This document shows, in pieces, positions 48,501-56,861 of a stretch of 64,000 nt of DNA; positions within the stretch are counted from its first letter, which is position 1, and each line of letters begins with the position of its first letter. The position numbers and the translations under genes were made by a program. Under the pieces are notes generated by a model. It was given only the letters and a program-made list of their open reading frames with translations, did no database searches and was not told the DNA's origin. Location of the stretch: contig JBEKHH010000009.1 of assembly GCA_050012375.1 (NCBI GenBank), positions 1 through 64,000 of the forward strand, read 5' to 3'. Source of the DNA: PALSA-1353 sp050012375 (GTDB lineage Bacteria; Planctomycetota; Phycisphaerae; Tepidisphaerales; Tepidisphaeraceae).

Positions 48501-49752
48501 CAGCGGCGGACATAAGCGGATCATGTTCATGGCCGGCGACGGCCAGCGGAAGGCGATCCGGCTGGGGAAGCTGAGCAAGCCGCAAGCCGAAAAGGTCAAG
48601 GTCAAGGTGGAATCATTGATCGGCGGCCTGATAACCGGCGGCGCGATTGACGACGAAACGAGCCGATGGCTGGCGGGCCTGCCCGACGCGATGCACGCCC
48701 GGCTTGTGGCCGTGGGGCTGGCTAAGGCCCGGCAGGCGGAAACCATCGTCACGTTGCGAAAGCTGTACGATGAGTTTTTCGCGGCGCTGAAAGCGAAGCC
48801 CGGCACACGCGCCGCCCACAAGCAAGCCGCTGACAGCCTGATTGACTATTTCGGGGAATCGACGCCGATCCGCGACATTACCCCGATGATGGCTGAGAAG
48901 TGGCGGCAAAGCCTGTACGACGCCAAGCTGGCCGGTGCGACGATTGCCAAGCGGACGCAAACCGCCAAGCAGATTTTCCGCCGGGCCGTCAAGCCGTGGA
49001 AGATGATCGTCGAAAGCCCGTTCGCGGATTTGAAAGTGGGAAGCCAAGCGAACAAGGCCCGGATGTTCTTCATTGGGCGCGATGTGGCCGACAAGGTGAT
49101 TGAAGCCTGCCCCGATGCACAATGGCGATTGCTGTTTGCCCTGAGCCGCTACGGCGGGCTTCGCTGCCCGTCCGAACATTTGGGGTTGAAGTGGGGAGAC
49201 ATCGACTTTGAACACGGACGCATCCGCGTGCCGTCACCGAAAACCGAACACCATGAAGGCGGCGACTGCCGAGTCATTCCGATGTTTCCAGAGCTTCGCA
49301 AGCCGCTGCTGGACGTGTTCACCGAAGCCGAGCCGGGCGCGGAATTCGTCGTCACCCGATACCGGCAGGCAAACAGCAACCTGCGGACGCAGCTTAACCG
49401 GATCATCCGCAAGGCCGGATTGAAGCCGTGGCCGAAGCTGTTTCACAATCTGCGCTCCAGCCGGCAGACGGAGCTTGCCCAAAGCTATCCGCTGCACGTC
49501 GTTTGCGAGTGGATCGGCAACAGCCGGGCCGTGGCGCAGGAGCACTATCTGCAAATCACCGATGCCCACTTTGAACAGGCGGCGCAAAATCCGGCGCAGT
49601 CAACCCCGGACAAGGCCGGACAACCCCGGACAACGGGAAATGCCGAGAGTGAAAATCCCTCGGAAAAACCGGGAAAACCCGCGCCGCTTGAATTGGCGGG
49701 CGTCGGGGGGATGGGAGCACCAGGATTCGAACCTGGGACCAAGGGTTTATGA
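48481..49752 (+). CDS. Tyrosine recombinase Int2 (integrase of element B), ending inside the tRNA gene
   Basis: The 423-residue product starts at GTG within the Xre gene. It has a core-binding domain (about 90-190) and a catalytic domain with Arg228 (YGGLRCPSE), His322-x-x-Arg325 (FHNLRSSR), Trp344 and Tyr356 (AQEHYLQI), a complete catalytic set. The C-terminus runs into the attachment core, and the last residues (GAPGFEPGTKGL) are encoded by the complement of the tRNA-Met gene. In the circular form the frame would continue into the 65-codon segment at 42190-42387. Confidence 0.92.
   Translation: MASIANDSGGHKRIMFMAGDGQRKAIRLGKLSKPQAEKVKVKVESLIGGLITGGAIDDETSRWLAGLPDAMHARLVAVGLAKARQAETIVTLRKLYDEFFAALKAKPGTRAAHKQAADSLIDYFGESTPIRDITPMMAEKWRQSLYDAKLAGATIAKRTQTAKQIFRRAVKPWKMIVESPFADLKVGSQANKARMFFIGRDVADKVIEACPDAQWRLLFALSRYGGLRCPSEHLGLKWGDIDFEHGRIRVPSPKTEHHEGGDCRVIPMFPELRKPLLDVFTEAEPGAEFVVTRYRQANSNLRTQLNRIIRKAGLKPWPKLFHNLRSSRQTELAQSYPLHVVCEWIGNSRAVAQEHYLQITDAHFEQAAQNPAQSTPDKAGQPRTTGNAESENPSEKPGKPAPLELAGVGGMGAPGFEPGTKGL
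49606..49633. repeat. Three ccggacaa repeats with 10-bp spacing near the int2 end
   Basis: ccggacaa occurs at 49606, 49616 and 49626, one helical turn apart. It occurs again at 42242 on the other side of the attachment core. Candidate arm-type binding sites for Int2; coding repetition is the alternative. Confidence 0.45.
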
Positions 49753-49784
49753 GACCCCTGCTCTAACCGCTGAGCTATGCTCCC
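49713..49784 (-). tRNA. tRNA-Met (CAT anticodon)
   Basis: A 72-base cloverleaf on the minus strand: acceptor gggagca/tgctccc, D-arm with agctcagcggttagagc, anticodon stem ggggtctcataaaccc with CAT, and T-arm cccaggttcgaatcctgg. CCA is not encoded. It could be elongator Met or a lysidine-modified Ile tRNA. Its 3' end is the integration site of element B, and Int2 ends inside it on the other strand. Confidence 0.93.
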
Positions 49785-49949
49785 TGATTCTGTTAAGTAT
49801 CGGTAGCTCAATCGCAAAAGTAAAACACGCCTGGGAATTCGCCCCATCAGCGGTACCCCCCGCGCTCTCCGCGCGCCGCGAGGCGTCCTCCTCTTTTGAC
49901 ACCGCTCCGGCGAATTTCTAGACTGCCGACTTTTCCTTTTCACTCGCGG

Positions 49950-50852
49950 ATGTCTTCGCCCATGGATCTTGCTATCGACAGGGTCGCCATCGACAAGGCC
50001 ACCGGCCTCGTGGAAGCGCTGTCTTACATCCAGCGGTTCCACAACAAAGTCGTCGTCGTCAAAGTCGGCGGCTCGATCATGGATGATGAAAGGGCCCTGA
50101 CCGATCTCCTCAACGATATCGTCTTCATGAATTATGTGGGGATGCAGCCCATCCTCGTTCACGGCGGCGGCAAGGCCATCAATCAGCGCATGGAGGCCGT
50201 CGGATTGAAGCCGCAAATGGTCCTGGGCCGCCGATACACCGATGAGCGCACGCTCGCCATCGCCGAACAAGTTCTCTGCAACGAGATCAACGCATTCATC
50301 GTGAATTTCATTCAGGCGGCCGGATGTGAGGCGATGGGATTGCACTCGCTTTCCAGCGTGGTGCTCTTCGCGGAGAAAACGTATTTGCCCGGTCCCGACG
50401 GCCGGCGGATCGATCTCGGTCTCGTTGGCGATGTCACCAGCGTCAACGCTCGCCTGCTCCAGCTACTGGTTCAGGCGGACTCGATCCCCTGCATCGCGAC
50501 GATCGCGCGCGATGCGGCCGGGAACCGCCTCAACGTCAATGCCGACACTGCCGCCGGCGCGGTCGCCGCCGCCATGAAGGCTGAGAAATTCGTCGTGGTG
50601 TCCGACACCCACGGCATCCGCACCGATCCTCAGGATCCCAGCAGCTTGGTCCGGCACCTCACCGTCAGCCAGATCGACGAACTCGTCAAATCCGGGGCCA
50701 TTGCCAGCGGCATGTTGCCCAAGGTCGAGGCGTGCGTGACCGCCCTCAAGGCCGGCGTGAACAAGACCCACATTATCGACGGCCGCATCCCACATGCCTT
50801 GCTCCTGGAAATCTACACCGAAGCCGGCATTGGAACGGAAATTGTCCGCTGA
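49950..50852 (+). CDS. argB: Acetylglutamate kinase
   Basis: ArgB phosphorylates N-acetylglutamate in arginine synthesis. The 300-residue product has the family motifs VVVKVGGSIMDDE, PILVHGGGKAINQRME, the ATP-site NRLNVNADTAAGAVAAAM and SGAIASGMLPKVEACVTALK. The frame is open from 49896; the ATG at 49950 is used here, and 49962 is an alternative. It is followed after 12 bases by argF, so the two form an arginine operon. It is the first chromosomal gene to the right of the elements. Confidence 0.96.
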   Translation: MSSPMDLAIDRVAIDKATGLVEALSYIQRFHNKVVVVKVGGSIMDDERALTDLLNDIVFMNYVGMQPILVHGGGKAINQRMEAVGLKPQMVLGRRYTDERTLAIAEQVLCNEINAFIVNFIQAAGCEAMGLHSLSSVVLFAEKTYLPGPDGRRIDLGLVGDVTSVNARLLQLLVQADSIPCIATIARDAAGNRLNVNADTAAGAVAAAMKAEKFVVVSDTHGIRTDPQDPSSLVRHLTVSQIDELVKSGAIASGMLPKVEACVTALKAGVNKTHIIDGRIPHALLLEIYTEAGIGTEIVR

Positions 50853-50864
50853 CGATGAGGCTCC

Positions 50865-51785
50865 ATGACCCATTTCATTTCCATTGCCAGTTCCAGCGCT
50901 CAGGAGCTTGAGCACTTGCTGGACGTCGCCGCCAGACTCAAGCGGCAGTTTCGCGCCGGCGGCCGGAATGATCCGATCCTCGCGGGAAAAACGCTGGCGA
51001 TGATTTTCGAGAAGCCGAGCTTGCGAACGCACACGAGTTTTGATGTGGCGATGACGCATCTTGGGGGGCGGGCAATGCTCCTGCGCGATGAAGAAGTGGG
51101 CCTGGAGCGCCGCGAGCCGGCTAAGGATGTCGCCCGGATCCTCTCCTCCATGTGCGACGGAATCATGGCCCGCGTTTTTGAGCACGAGAAAATCCTTAAC
51201 CTCGCAAAATGGGCCACGGTCCCCGTCATCAACGGCCTGACCGATTACAGCCATCCCTGCCAGGCCATGGCCGATCTCATGACCATGCGCGAGAAATTCG
51301 GCGACTTAAAAGGTCGGACGCTGGCCTACGTCGGCGACGGCAACAACACGGCGCGTTCGCTTTCCTGCGCCTGCGGCAAGCTGGGCGTTCGTTTCGTCCT
51401 GGCCTCCCCCGCCGGATACGAATTGCCGGCCGCCGACATGGACCGCATCATGTCGCAGATTCCGGAGATGGAGTTCCAGACCACGCACACACCGGCTGAC
51501 GCGGTGCACGAGGCGGACGTCATCTACACCGACACCTGGGTCAGCATGGGCCAGGAAGCGGAAAAACAACGGCGCCTCCACGATTTCGCCGGATTCGCCG
51601 TCGACGAGGCGCTGTTGGCCTCCGCCCCCAAGCACGCCATCGTGATGCACTGTCTTCCCGCCTATCGCGGCCTGGAAATCTCCGACGCCGTCATGGAGGG
51701 CAGCCAATCCGTCATCTTCGACCAGGCCGAGAATCGGCTGCATTTTCAAAAGGGTTTGCTCGCGGTGCTTTTGGGCAAAGTCTGA
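50865..51785 (+). CDS. argF: Ornithine carbamoyltransferase
   Basis: ArgF makes citrulline from ornithine and carbamoyl phosphate. The 306-residue product has the carbamoyl-phosphate loop FEKPSLRTHTSFDVA (Ser-Leu-Arg-Thr instead of the usual Ser-Thr-Arg-Thr), then HPCQAMADLMTM and the ornithine-side HCLPAYRGLEIS. A Leu at the second loop position is known in some bacterial OTCases and in N-acetyl/N-succinylornithine carbamoyltransferases, so the exact substrate deserves care. The link with argB supports a role in arginine synthesis. Confidence 0.92.
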   Translation: MTHFISIASSSAQELEHLLDVAARLKRQFRAGGRNDPILAGKTLAMIFEKPSLRTHTSFDVAMTHLGGRAMLLRDEEVGLERREPAKDVARILSSMCDGIMARVFEHEKILNLAKWATVPVINGLTDYSHPCQAMADLMTMREKFGDLKGRTLAYVGDGNNTARSLSCACGKLGVRFVLASPAGYELPAADMDRIMSQIPEMEFQTTHTPADAVHEADVIYTDTWVSMGQEAEKQRRLHDFAGFAVDEALLASAPKHAIVMHCLPAYRGLEISDAVMEGSQSVIFDQAENRLHFQKGLLAVLLGKV

Positions 51786-51792
51786 GCGTGTG

Positions 51793-53751
51793 TCACGCGC
51801 TCGTCGTGCACCATTCCCGCCACATCTGGCGATAGGCCGATTCCATGTTCCGGGCGAATCGTTTGAAATCCATCAGCGGCGATGAGGCCAGTCGCCGGCG
51901 CAAGGTCGAACGCAGTTCAGCGCGGCGGTCGGAATCGCGGGCGAGGTCGGTGGCGATCTTCAAGAATTGCTCCGGCGTTTGGGCGGCCAACTCGCCAAGG
52001 CCGGCATTTTTCAAAATGCTCAGCCCCGCGCGGCCGGCGGCCCGCTGGCCGGCCAGGCTCACCACCGGCATGCCCATCCACAGCGCGTCGAGCGTCGTTG
52101 TGATGCCGTTGTAAGGAAGCGGGTCGAGGCAGATGTCGATGCGGTCGTACAAACGCAGATACTCGGCGCGAGGTTGTCGGCCGACGAATTCCAACCGCTC
52201 TGCGCCGATTCCCATCCGGCCCATCAATTCCGTGATGCGGGCGGAATGCTCGGAACTGATTGTCTGCACGAGTAGCCGCGAATCGCCGACAGCCAGCAAT
52301 GCCCCCGCCCAGAGTCGCAGCAGCGGCTCGTTGAGCTTGCAGGGATTGTTGATCGAGCCGAAAGTCACTGAGGGGCCGTCGCGGGGAGCGGCCGCCGGAA
52401 TGTCGATCAAAGGATCGTAGCAGCACCAGCAATCCGCCAGCCGGATTGATCGCTCGCTGTAACACGGGGGTTGGGCATCCTCCGGATCCATGTACCGGTC
52501 GGTGATGCGATAGTCCATCGCATCCAGGCCGGTGCCTCCGGGATACGCCAGCCAGGTGACCTGCACCGGGGCGGGTTTGCGGGCGAAGGTCAGCAGGCGG
52601 CCAGACATATGCATTGTCAGATCGACTAGCACGTCGATTTGATCGGCGGCAATGCGCTCGGCCAGTTCGGAGTGGGAGTCGCTCAGCACGTCATGCCATA
52701 CGTCGGCCGCGCGGCGGTGGCGGATCGTGATCTCGTCGGGGCGAACGACGCAGGCATAACAATGGATCTCGAATTGCTCGTGATCGTGGGCCTCAAGCAA
52801 CGGCAAAACAAAAAACGCCTCGGCCTGGCTATAGAAATAGGCCGAGACGTAACCGATGCGCAAACGCCGCTCGGGCGAGCGGTCATTGGCATGCGGCCTG
52901 ATGAACTTCGCCAGCGGCTTGGCGTGGCGATCGTTCCAAGCCCGCTGCTCGCGAAAAATGGCCGCGGCGTCAGAGCCGTGGTGAAACTGAAGAGAATAAA
53001 TCAGGTTGTCGTGCGCGCCGCAATTGTCCGGCGACAATCGCAGCGCCCGGCGATAGCAGGCAATCGCCTCGTCCAATTGACCCGCGTCTTTGTAAACATT
53101 GGCTAGGTTGTTGGAAATTCCGGAGAGGCCGGGCCGTAACGACAGGGCCTTCTCATACGCCCGGGCTGCTTCGCTCAAATGTCCGACCGCTTTGAACGCA
53201 ATCCCGAGATTGTTGTAAGCCTCGACCAGTTGAGGATCCAGTTCAACGGCCTTTTGCAGGGCGACAACTGCTTGGGCGCACTGCCCGCGTTTGCGCAGGG
53301 CGGCGCCAAGATTGGAATACGCCTTGGCGTAGCTCGGGCGAAGCCGCACGGCGGCGTTGAACTCCTCGATGGCGTCATCGAACTGGTTCCGCTCGGCCAG
53401 AATGGACCCCAACGTATTATGTGCTTCAGGCATGTCCGGTTGGAATTCCAGCGCCTTGCGGACATGGCTTTGGGCCTCGGCGAGCAGCCCCTTGGCCCTG
53501 AACGCCATTGCCAGGTTGTGCCAGGAATCCGCGGCCTCGGGCCAGTTGGCCAAATGCCGCTGATACGCCGCGATTGCCTCATCCAGCCGACCGGCTTGCA
53601 AAAGCACGGCACCCAGTTGGTGGGCGGCCTGTGCGTGAGTGGGATCGTGAGCCAGCACCTCTCGAAGGAGTCTTTCCGCTTCCGCCAGACGACCGGCCCC
53701 ATACTCGGCCATGGCATCGTTCATCATCTTCTGAATATCGGTCGGGGTCAT
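51793..53751 (-). CDS. TPR-repeat protein with GT41 (O-GlcNAc-transferase-like) domain
   Basis: Proteins of this type transfer a sugar to protein or other acceptors using an SPINDLY/OGT fold. The 652-residue product has about seven tetratricopeptide repeats (residues 1-250, e.g. AEAHNTLGSILAERNQFDDA-like units). A GT41 domain follows (about 290-650) with RLRIGYVSAYFYSQAEAFFV, QVTWLAYPGGTGLDAMDYRI and the donor-binding DPLPYNGITTTLDALWMGMP. The stop is seven bases from that of argF on the other strand. The frame is open to 53778, overlapping the BFN gene; the ATG at 53751 is used here. Confidence 0.9.
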   Translation of the reverse strand: MTPTDIQKMMNDAMAEYGAGRLAEAERLLREVLAHDPTHAQAAHQLGAVLLQAGRLDEAIAAYQRHLANWPEAADSWHNLAMAFRAKGLLAEAQSHVRKALEFQPDMPEAHNTLGSILAERNQFDDAIEEFNAAVRLRPSYAKAYSNLGAALRKRGQCAQAVVALQKAVELDPQLVEAYNNLGIAFKAVGHLSEAARAYEKALSLRPGLSGISNNLANVYKDAGQLDEAIACYRRALRLSPDNCGAHDNLIYSLQFHHGSDAAAIFREQRAWNDRHAKPLAKFIRPHANDRSPERRLRIGYVSAYFYSQAEAFFVLPLLEAHDHEQFEIHCYACVVRPDEITIRHRRAADVWHDVLSDSHSELAERIAADQIDVLVDLTMHMSGRLLTFARKPAPVQVTWLAYPGGTGLDAMDYRITDRYMDPEDAQPPCYSERSIRLADCWCCYDPLIDIPAAAPRDGPSVTFGSINNPCKLNEPLLRLWAGALLAVGDSRLLVQTISSEHSARITELMGRMGIGAERLEFVGRQPRAEYLRLYDRIDICLDPLPYNGITTTLDALWMGMPVVSLAGQRAAGRAGLSILKNAGLGELAAQTPEQFLKIATDLARDSDRRAELRSTLRRRLASSPLMDFKRFARNMESAYRQMWREWCTTSA

Positions 53752-53764
53752 AAGAGATGCGGCG

Positions 53765-54157
53765 TCAGCCAACCGCATTCAGGACATGCTCGGCCACATA
53801 AATCGGCACCGTCGTCGCGATCCCCAGTGCAATGGCATCGCTTGGCCGGCTGTCGATTTGCAGCACTTCGCCATCCCGCCGGATGTGAATCATCGCAAAA
53901 AACGTATGGTCTGCCAGATCGTTGATCTCGATCCGTTCGATCGTGCCCCCCATCTGCTGGATCACGGAGGCCAATAGATCATGCGTCATCGGCCGCAGTG
54001 TGGGATGCCCCTTCAGTCGCCGATCGATCGCCAGCGCCTCGTTGCTCCCGATAACGATTGGGAAATTCCGCTCGCCGTCCACCTCCTTCAGGACGATGAT
54101 CTGTGAGTCCTGCATCTCACTGATGATGATCTTATGAAGTTCCATCTGCACGGACAT
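53765..54157 (-). CDS. Bifunctional nuclease family protein (BFN/DUF151)
   Basis: BFN-domain proteins have nuclease activity in some plants and bacteria, though the role in bacteria is unclear. The 130-residue product fits the full domain: MELHKIIISEMQDSQIIVLK, FPIVIGSNEALAIDRRLKG, RPMTHDLLASVIQQMGGTIE and SRPSDAIALGIATTVPIYVA. The start at 54157 follows AGGAG; a longer frame reaches 54202. It lies upstream of the TPR/GT41 gene and nearly touches it, suggesting one transcript. Confidence 0.9.
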   Translation of the reverse strand: MSVQMELHKIIISEMQDSQIIVLKEVDGERNFPIVIGSNEALAIDRRLKGHPTLRPMTHDLLASVIQQMGGTIERIEINDLADHTFFAMIHIRRDGEVLQIDSRPSDAIALGIATTVPIYVAEHVLNAVG

Positions 54158-54297
54158 CGCGACGGCTCCTGCAAGCGGGGCTGATAAAACAGTATGTGGC
54201 ACCCTAACTTTATGTCAAGCCGTTAGTTGCTTCGACTCCTCGAACCGCGCGAAACAAATGGATATGCTTTAGCTGTTCGCCAAGAGCCGACTCTTCC

Positions 54298-55545
54298 ATG
54301 AAATGGATCACCGCCTCCATCATCGCCGTAAGTTTAACCGCCGCCGCGGGCTTCCTGGCCCTCCGCTATCTCCGTCCCGGCGTTGATGTCACGGAGGTCG
54401 TCCAAGGCCCCGTCGTCGAGGCGTTTTACGCCACCGGCACCGTCTCCGCCGAACACGAATACTCCATCCGCAGCAATGTCGCCGGCATCCTGCATCTTTC
54501 CGTGGACAAGGGCGACAACGTGAAGCGTGGCCAAGTCCTGGCGGTCGTGGACAACGCCGACCTGCGCTTTGCCGTCGATCAGGCCAAGGCCGAGCTTCGT
54601 CGCAAGGAACAGTTGGCCGCCGACGCCACGTCCCCGGTCCTTCTCGAGATTCGCTCCAAGCTCCAGGCGACCGACGAGCAACTTCAGATCGCCCTCGACG
54701 ACGAAAAACGCGTCACCGCCCTGATGGGCCATGGCGCCACTTCGCAAAACGATCTCGATCAATCCATGAACCGCGTGAAATCACTCTGGAGCGACGCCGA
54801 GGCCTACAAAAGCCAAATCGCCGCCCGCAAGCTCGATTTGCAGCGCGACCTCGAGGTCGCTCGGGCCGCCCTTTCCAGCGCCCAGTGGGAGCTGGATCAG
54901 GCCACCATCCGCAGCCCCATCGAGGGCACCGTGCTCGACTGGCCCGTTTCCGACGGCACGCGCATCGCCGTCAACGATCACGTCCTTCAACTCGCCGACG
55001 TTTCCGCCGGCCACCTCGTCATGCGTGCGCAGGTCGATGAGGAGGATAAAAACAGGCTTCGCCCGCCCACCGGCGCCGATCGCCAGGTCGTCAAGATGAC
55101 CCTGTACGCCTATCCCAATGAAATCCTCACCGGCACGGTGGACAGGATTTACGACAAGGCCGATCCCGACCGCCGAACCTATGAAGTCGATGTGAAGTTT
55201 GACCGTCCCGATCTTCGCCTGGCCGCGGGCATGACCGGCGAATTGAATTTCATCGTCGCCCAGCGGCAAAACGCCACCATCGTCCCCACCCAGGCCGTGC
55301 AGGGCTCTTCGGTGATGGTCGTCCGCGACGGCCGGCTTGAACGCCCCAATATCCTTCCCGGCCTCAAAAGCGTCGAACGCACCGAGATCCGCTCCGGCCT
55401 GAACCTTGGCGACATCGTCGTGATCAGCCCGATCCTGGATTTACAACCGGGACAATCCGTGCGCACCCATTGGATCGATCCGGCTGTCGCCGCGGGTCTG
55501 AACGAGCCGAAGACCTCTGCCGATGCGTTCAAGGGATTCCGATGA
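54298..55545 (+). CDS. Membrane-fusion adaptor (HlyD/MacA-type) of an ABC exporter
   Basis: The 415-residue product links an inner-membrane ABC transporter to the outer membrane. It has an N-terminal membrane anchor (ITASIIAVSLTAAAGFLAL), a first lipoyl half (SIRSNVAGILHLSVDKGDNV), a long coiled hairpin (about 85-200) and a second lipoyl half (ATIRSPIEGTVLDWPVSDGT). A beta-barrel domain follows with LRLAAGMTGELNFIVAQRQN. It is followed by an FtsX-type permease and an ATPase on the same strand, so these three form an export system; the cargo is unknown. Confidence 0.9.
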   Translation: MKWITASIIAVSLTAAAGFLALRYLRPGVDVTEVVQGPVVEAFYATGTVSAEHEYSIRSNVAGILHLSVDKGDNVKRGQVLAVVDNADLRFAVDQAKAELRRKEQLAADATSPVLLEIRSKLQATDEQLQIALDDEKRVTALMGHGATSQNDLDQSMNRVKSLWSDAEAYKSQIAARKLDLQRDLEVARAALSSAQWELDQATIRSPIEGTVLDWPVSDGTRIAVNDHVLQLADVSAGHLVMRAQVDEEDKNRLRPPTGADRQVVKMTLYAYPNEILTGTVDRIYDKADPDRRTYEVDVKFDRPDLRLAAGMTGELNFIVAQRQNATIVPTQAVQGSSVMVVRDGRLERPNILPGLKSVERTEIRSGLNLGDIVVISPILDLQPGQSVRTHWIDPAVAAGLNEPKTSADAFKGFR

Positions 55546-55613
55546 AGGATAAAAATGCAACCCCGATGTAATCGGCGTTGCACTGATGCCAAACCACTCG
55601 GAAAGCTTCAGCC

Positions 55614-56861
55614 ATGCGCTGGTACATCGCCCTGAGATATCTCCTGTCCCACAAACGGCAATCGCTCGTTTGCGTGGCCGGCGTCACCATCAGCGTCACC
55701 ATGTTCATCACGATGGTCGCGATGATGAATGGATTCGAGGACAAGTTCATCATCGAGACGGTGGAATCCAGCGGACACATCACGATCGACGATGAGCCGC
55801 GCGAGACCCGCACCAAGATTCTCGAACGAATCTATACGGACCCCAACGCCCTGCTCGCCGTCAGCAACGTCAAGCCGCGGGACAACGTCAAGAAGATCAA
55901 AAACGCCGCCGGCCTGATGCAGCAGCTTCGCCATCTGCGCGGAATCGTCGCCGTCGCCCCGGAAGTTGAGGGGGATGCAATCGCCACCTACGGCACCAAG
56001 ACCATGAATGTCTCGGTCCTCGGAATCGATCCGGAAGAGCAATTGAGAGTCACGACCATCGGCAAGGACATGGTCGAGGGGAATTTCAACCGGCTCCGCA
56101 CTACCGCCGACGGCCTGATCATCGGCCGGGGAATCGCCGATCTGCTCGGGGCTAACCTCAACGACGAGATCAGCCTGGCCAGCAACACCGGCGGGCGAAC
56201 CACCGCCCGTGTCGTCGGCATCTTCGACACCGGCGTCACCCCCGTCGATTACTCCCGCGCCTACATGCTCATCAACAGCGCCCAAACGCTTCTCGACAAG
56301 AAAAACATCATCAATAACATCATCGTCCGCACGGAGGATTACACCAAAGCCCAGGCCTACGCCGCCCAGATCGAATCCATCGCCGGCTACAAAACCGAAT
56401 CCTGGCAGGAGAGCAACGCCAACTTCCTGAAGATCTTCGCCATCCAGACCATCATCACCTACATCATCACCGGCTCGCTGCTGATCGTCGCCGCCTTCGG
56501 TGTCCTCAACATCCTCATCATGGCCGTCCTCGAACGCGTCAACGACATCGCGATCCTCAAATCCTTCGGCCTCTCCCGCGCCGACATCACCTGGATCTAC
56601 GTTTTCCAGGGCCTGATGATCGGCTTTCTCGGCACGGTGCTGGGCGAGATCATCGGCAAGCTCGGCATCGAAGGCCTCCGTCGCCTTCCCATCCGGGTTG
56701 AAGGGCTGATCAGGACCGAAGGCCTGCTCATGAGCGAGAACCGGAGCATGTACGTTTCCGCGTTCATCAGCTCGATGGTGATCGTGTTGCTGGCCGCCGT
56801 CTATCCCGCCCGCCGCGCCGCCAGCTACGATCCGGTGGAGGTCATCCGTGGCGCGCACTGA
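55614..56861 (+). CDS. FtsX/LolC-type ABC transporter permease
   Basis: The 415-residue product has the MacB/LolC topology: one N-terminal helix (LVCVAGVTISVTMFITMVAM), a large periplasmic domain (about 45-275), then three helices. These helices lie near 285-310 (IITGSLLIVAAFGVLNILIM), 330-355 and 380-400. The conserved cytoplasmic segment LERVNDIAILKSFGLSRADI is present. It overlaps the ATPase gene by 14 bases. Together with the adaptor upstream it resembles MacAB or LolCDE; direction (lipoprotein or small molecule) is not clear. Confidence 0.92.
   Translation: MRWYIALRYLLSHKRQSLVCVAGVTISVTMFITMVAMMNGFEDKFIIETVESSGHITIDDEPRETRTKILERIYTDPNALLAVSNVKPRDNVKKIKNAAGLMQQLRHLRGIVAVAPEVEGDAIATYGTKTMNVSVLGIDPEEQLRVTTIGKDMVEGNFNRLRTTADGLIIGRGIADLLGANLNDEISLASNTGGRTTARVVGIFDTGVTPVDYSRAYMLINSAQTLLDKKNIINNIIVRTEDYTKAQAYAAQIESIAGYKTESWQESNANFLKIFAIQTIITYIITGSLLIVAAFGVLNILIMAVLERVNDIAILKSFGLSRADITWIYVFQGLMIGFLGTVLGEIIGKLGIEGLRRLPIRVEGLIRTEGLLMSENRSMYVSAFISSMVIVLLAAVYPARRAASYDPVEVIRGAH

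Larger units (their letters stand above)
42189..49760. mobile_element. Element B: compact replicative integrated element at tRNA-Met
   Basis: About 7.5 kb between the 17-bp core at 42189 and the tRNA-Met gene. Genes lie on one strand: an unknown protein, two HTH proteins, a primase-polymerase/AAA helicase, five small unknown proteins, an Xre repressor-like protein and integrase Int2. There are no recognisable structural phage genes or transfer genes, and no obvious cargo. It resembles a phage satellite or a replicating genomic island. Confidence 0.75.

Noticed and set aside
21352..49760. CRISPR arrays or restriction/defence systems in the elements
   Set aside because: No regularly spaced repeats of CRISPR type and no Cas, restriction or other known defence genes were found; the only candidate is the BrnT-type module.
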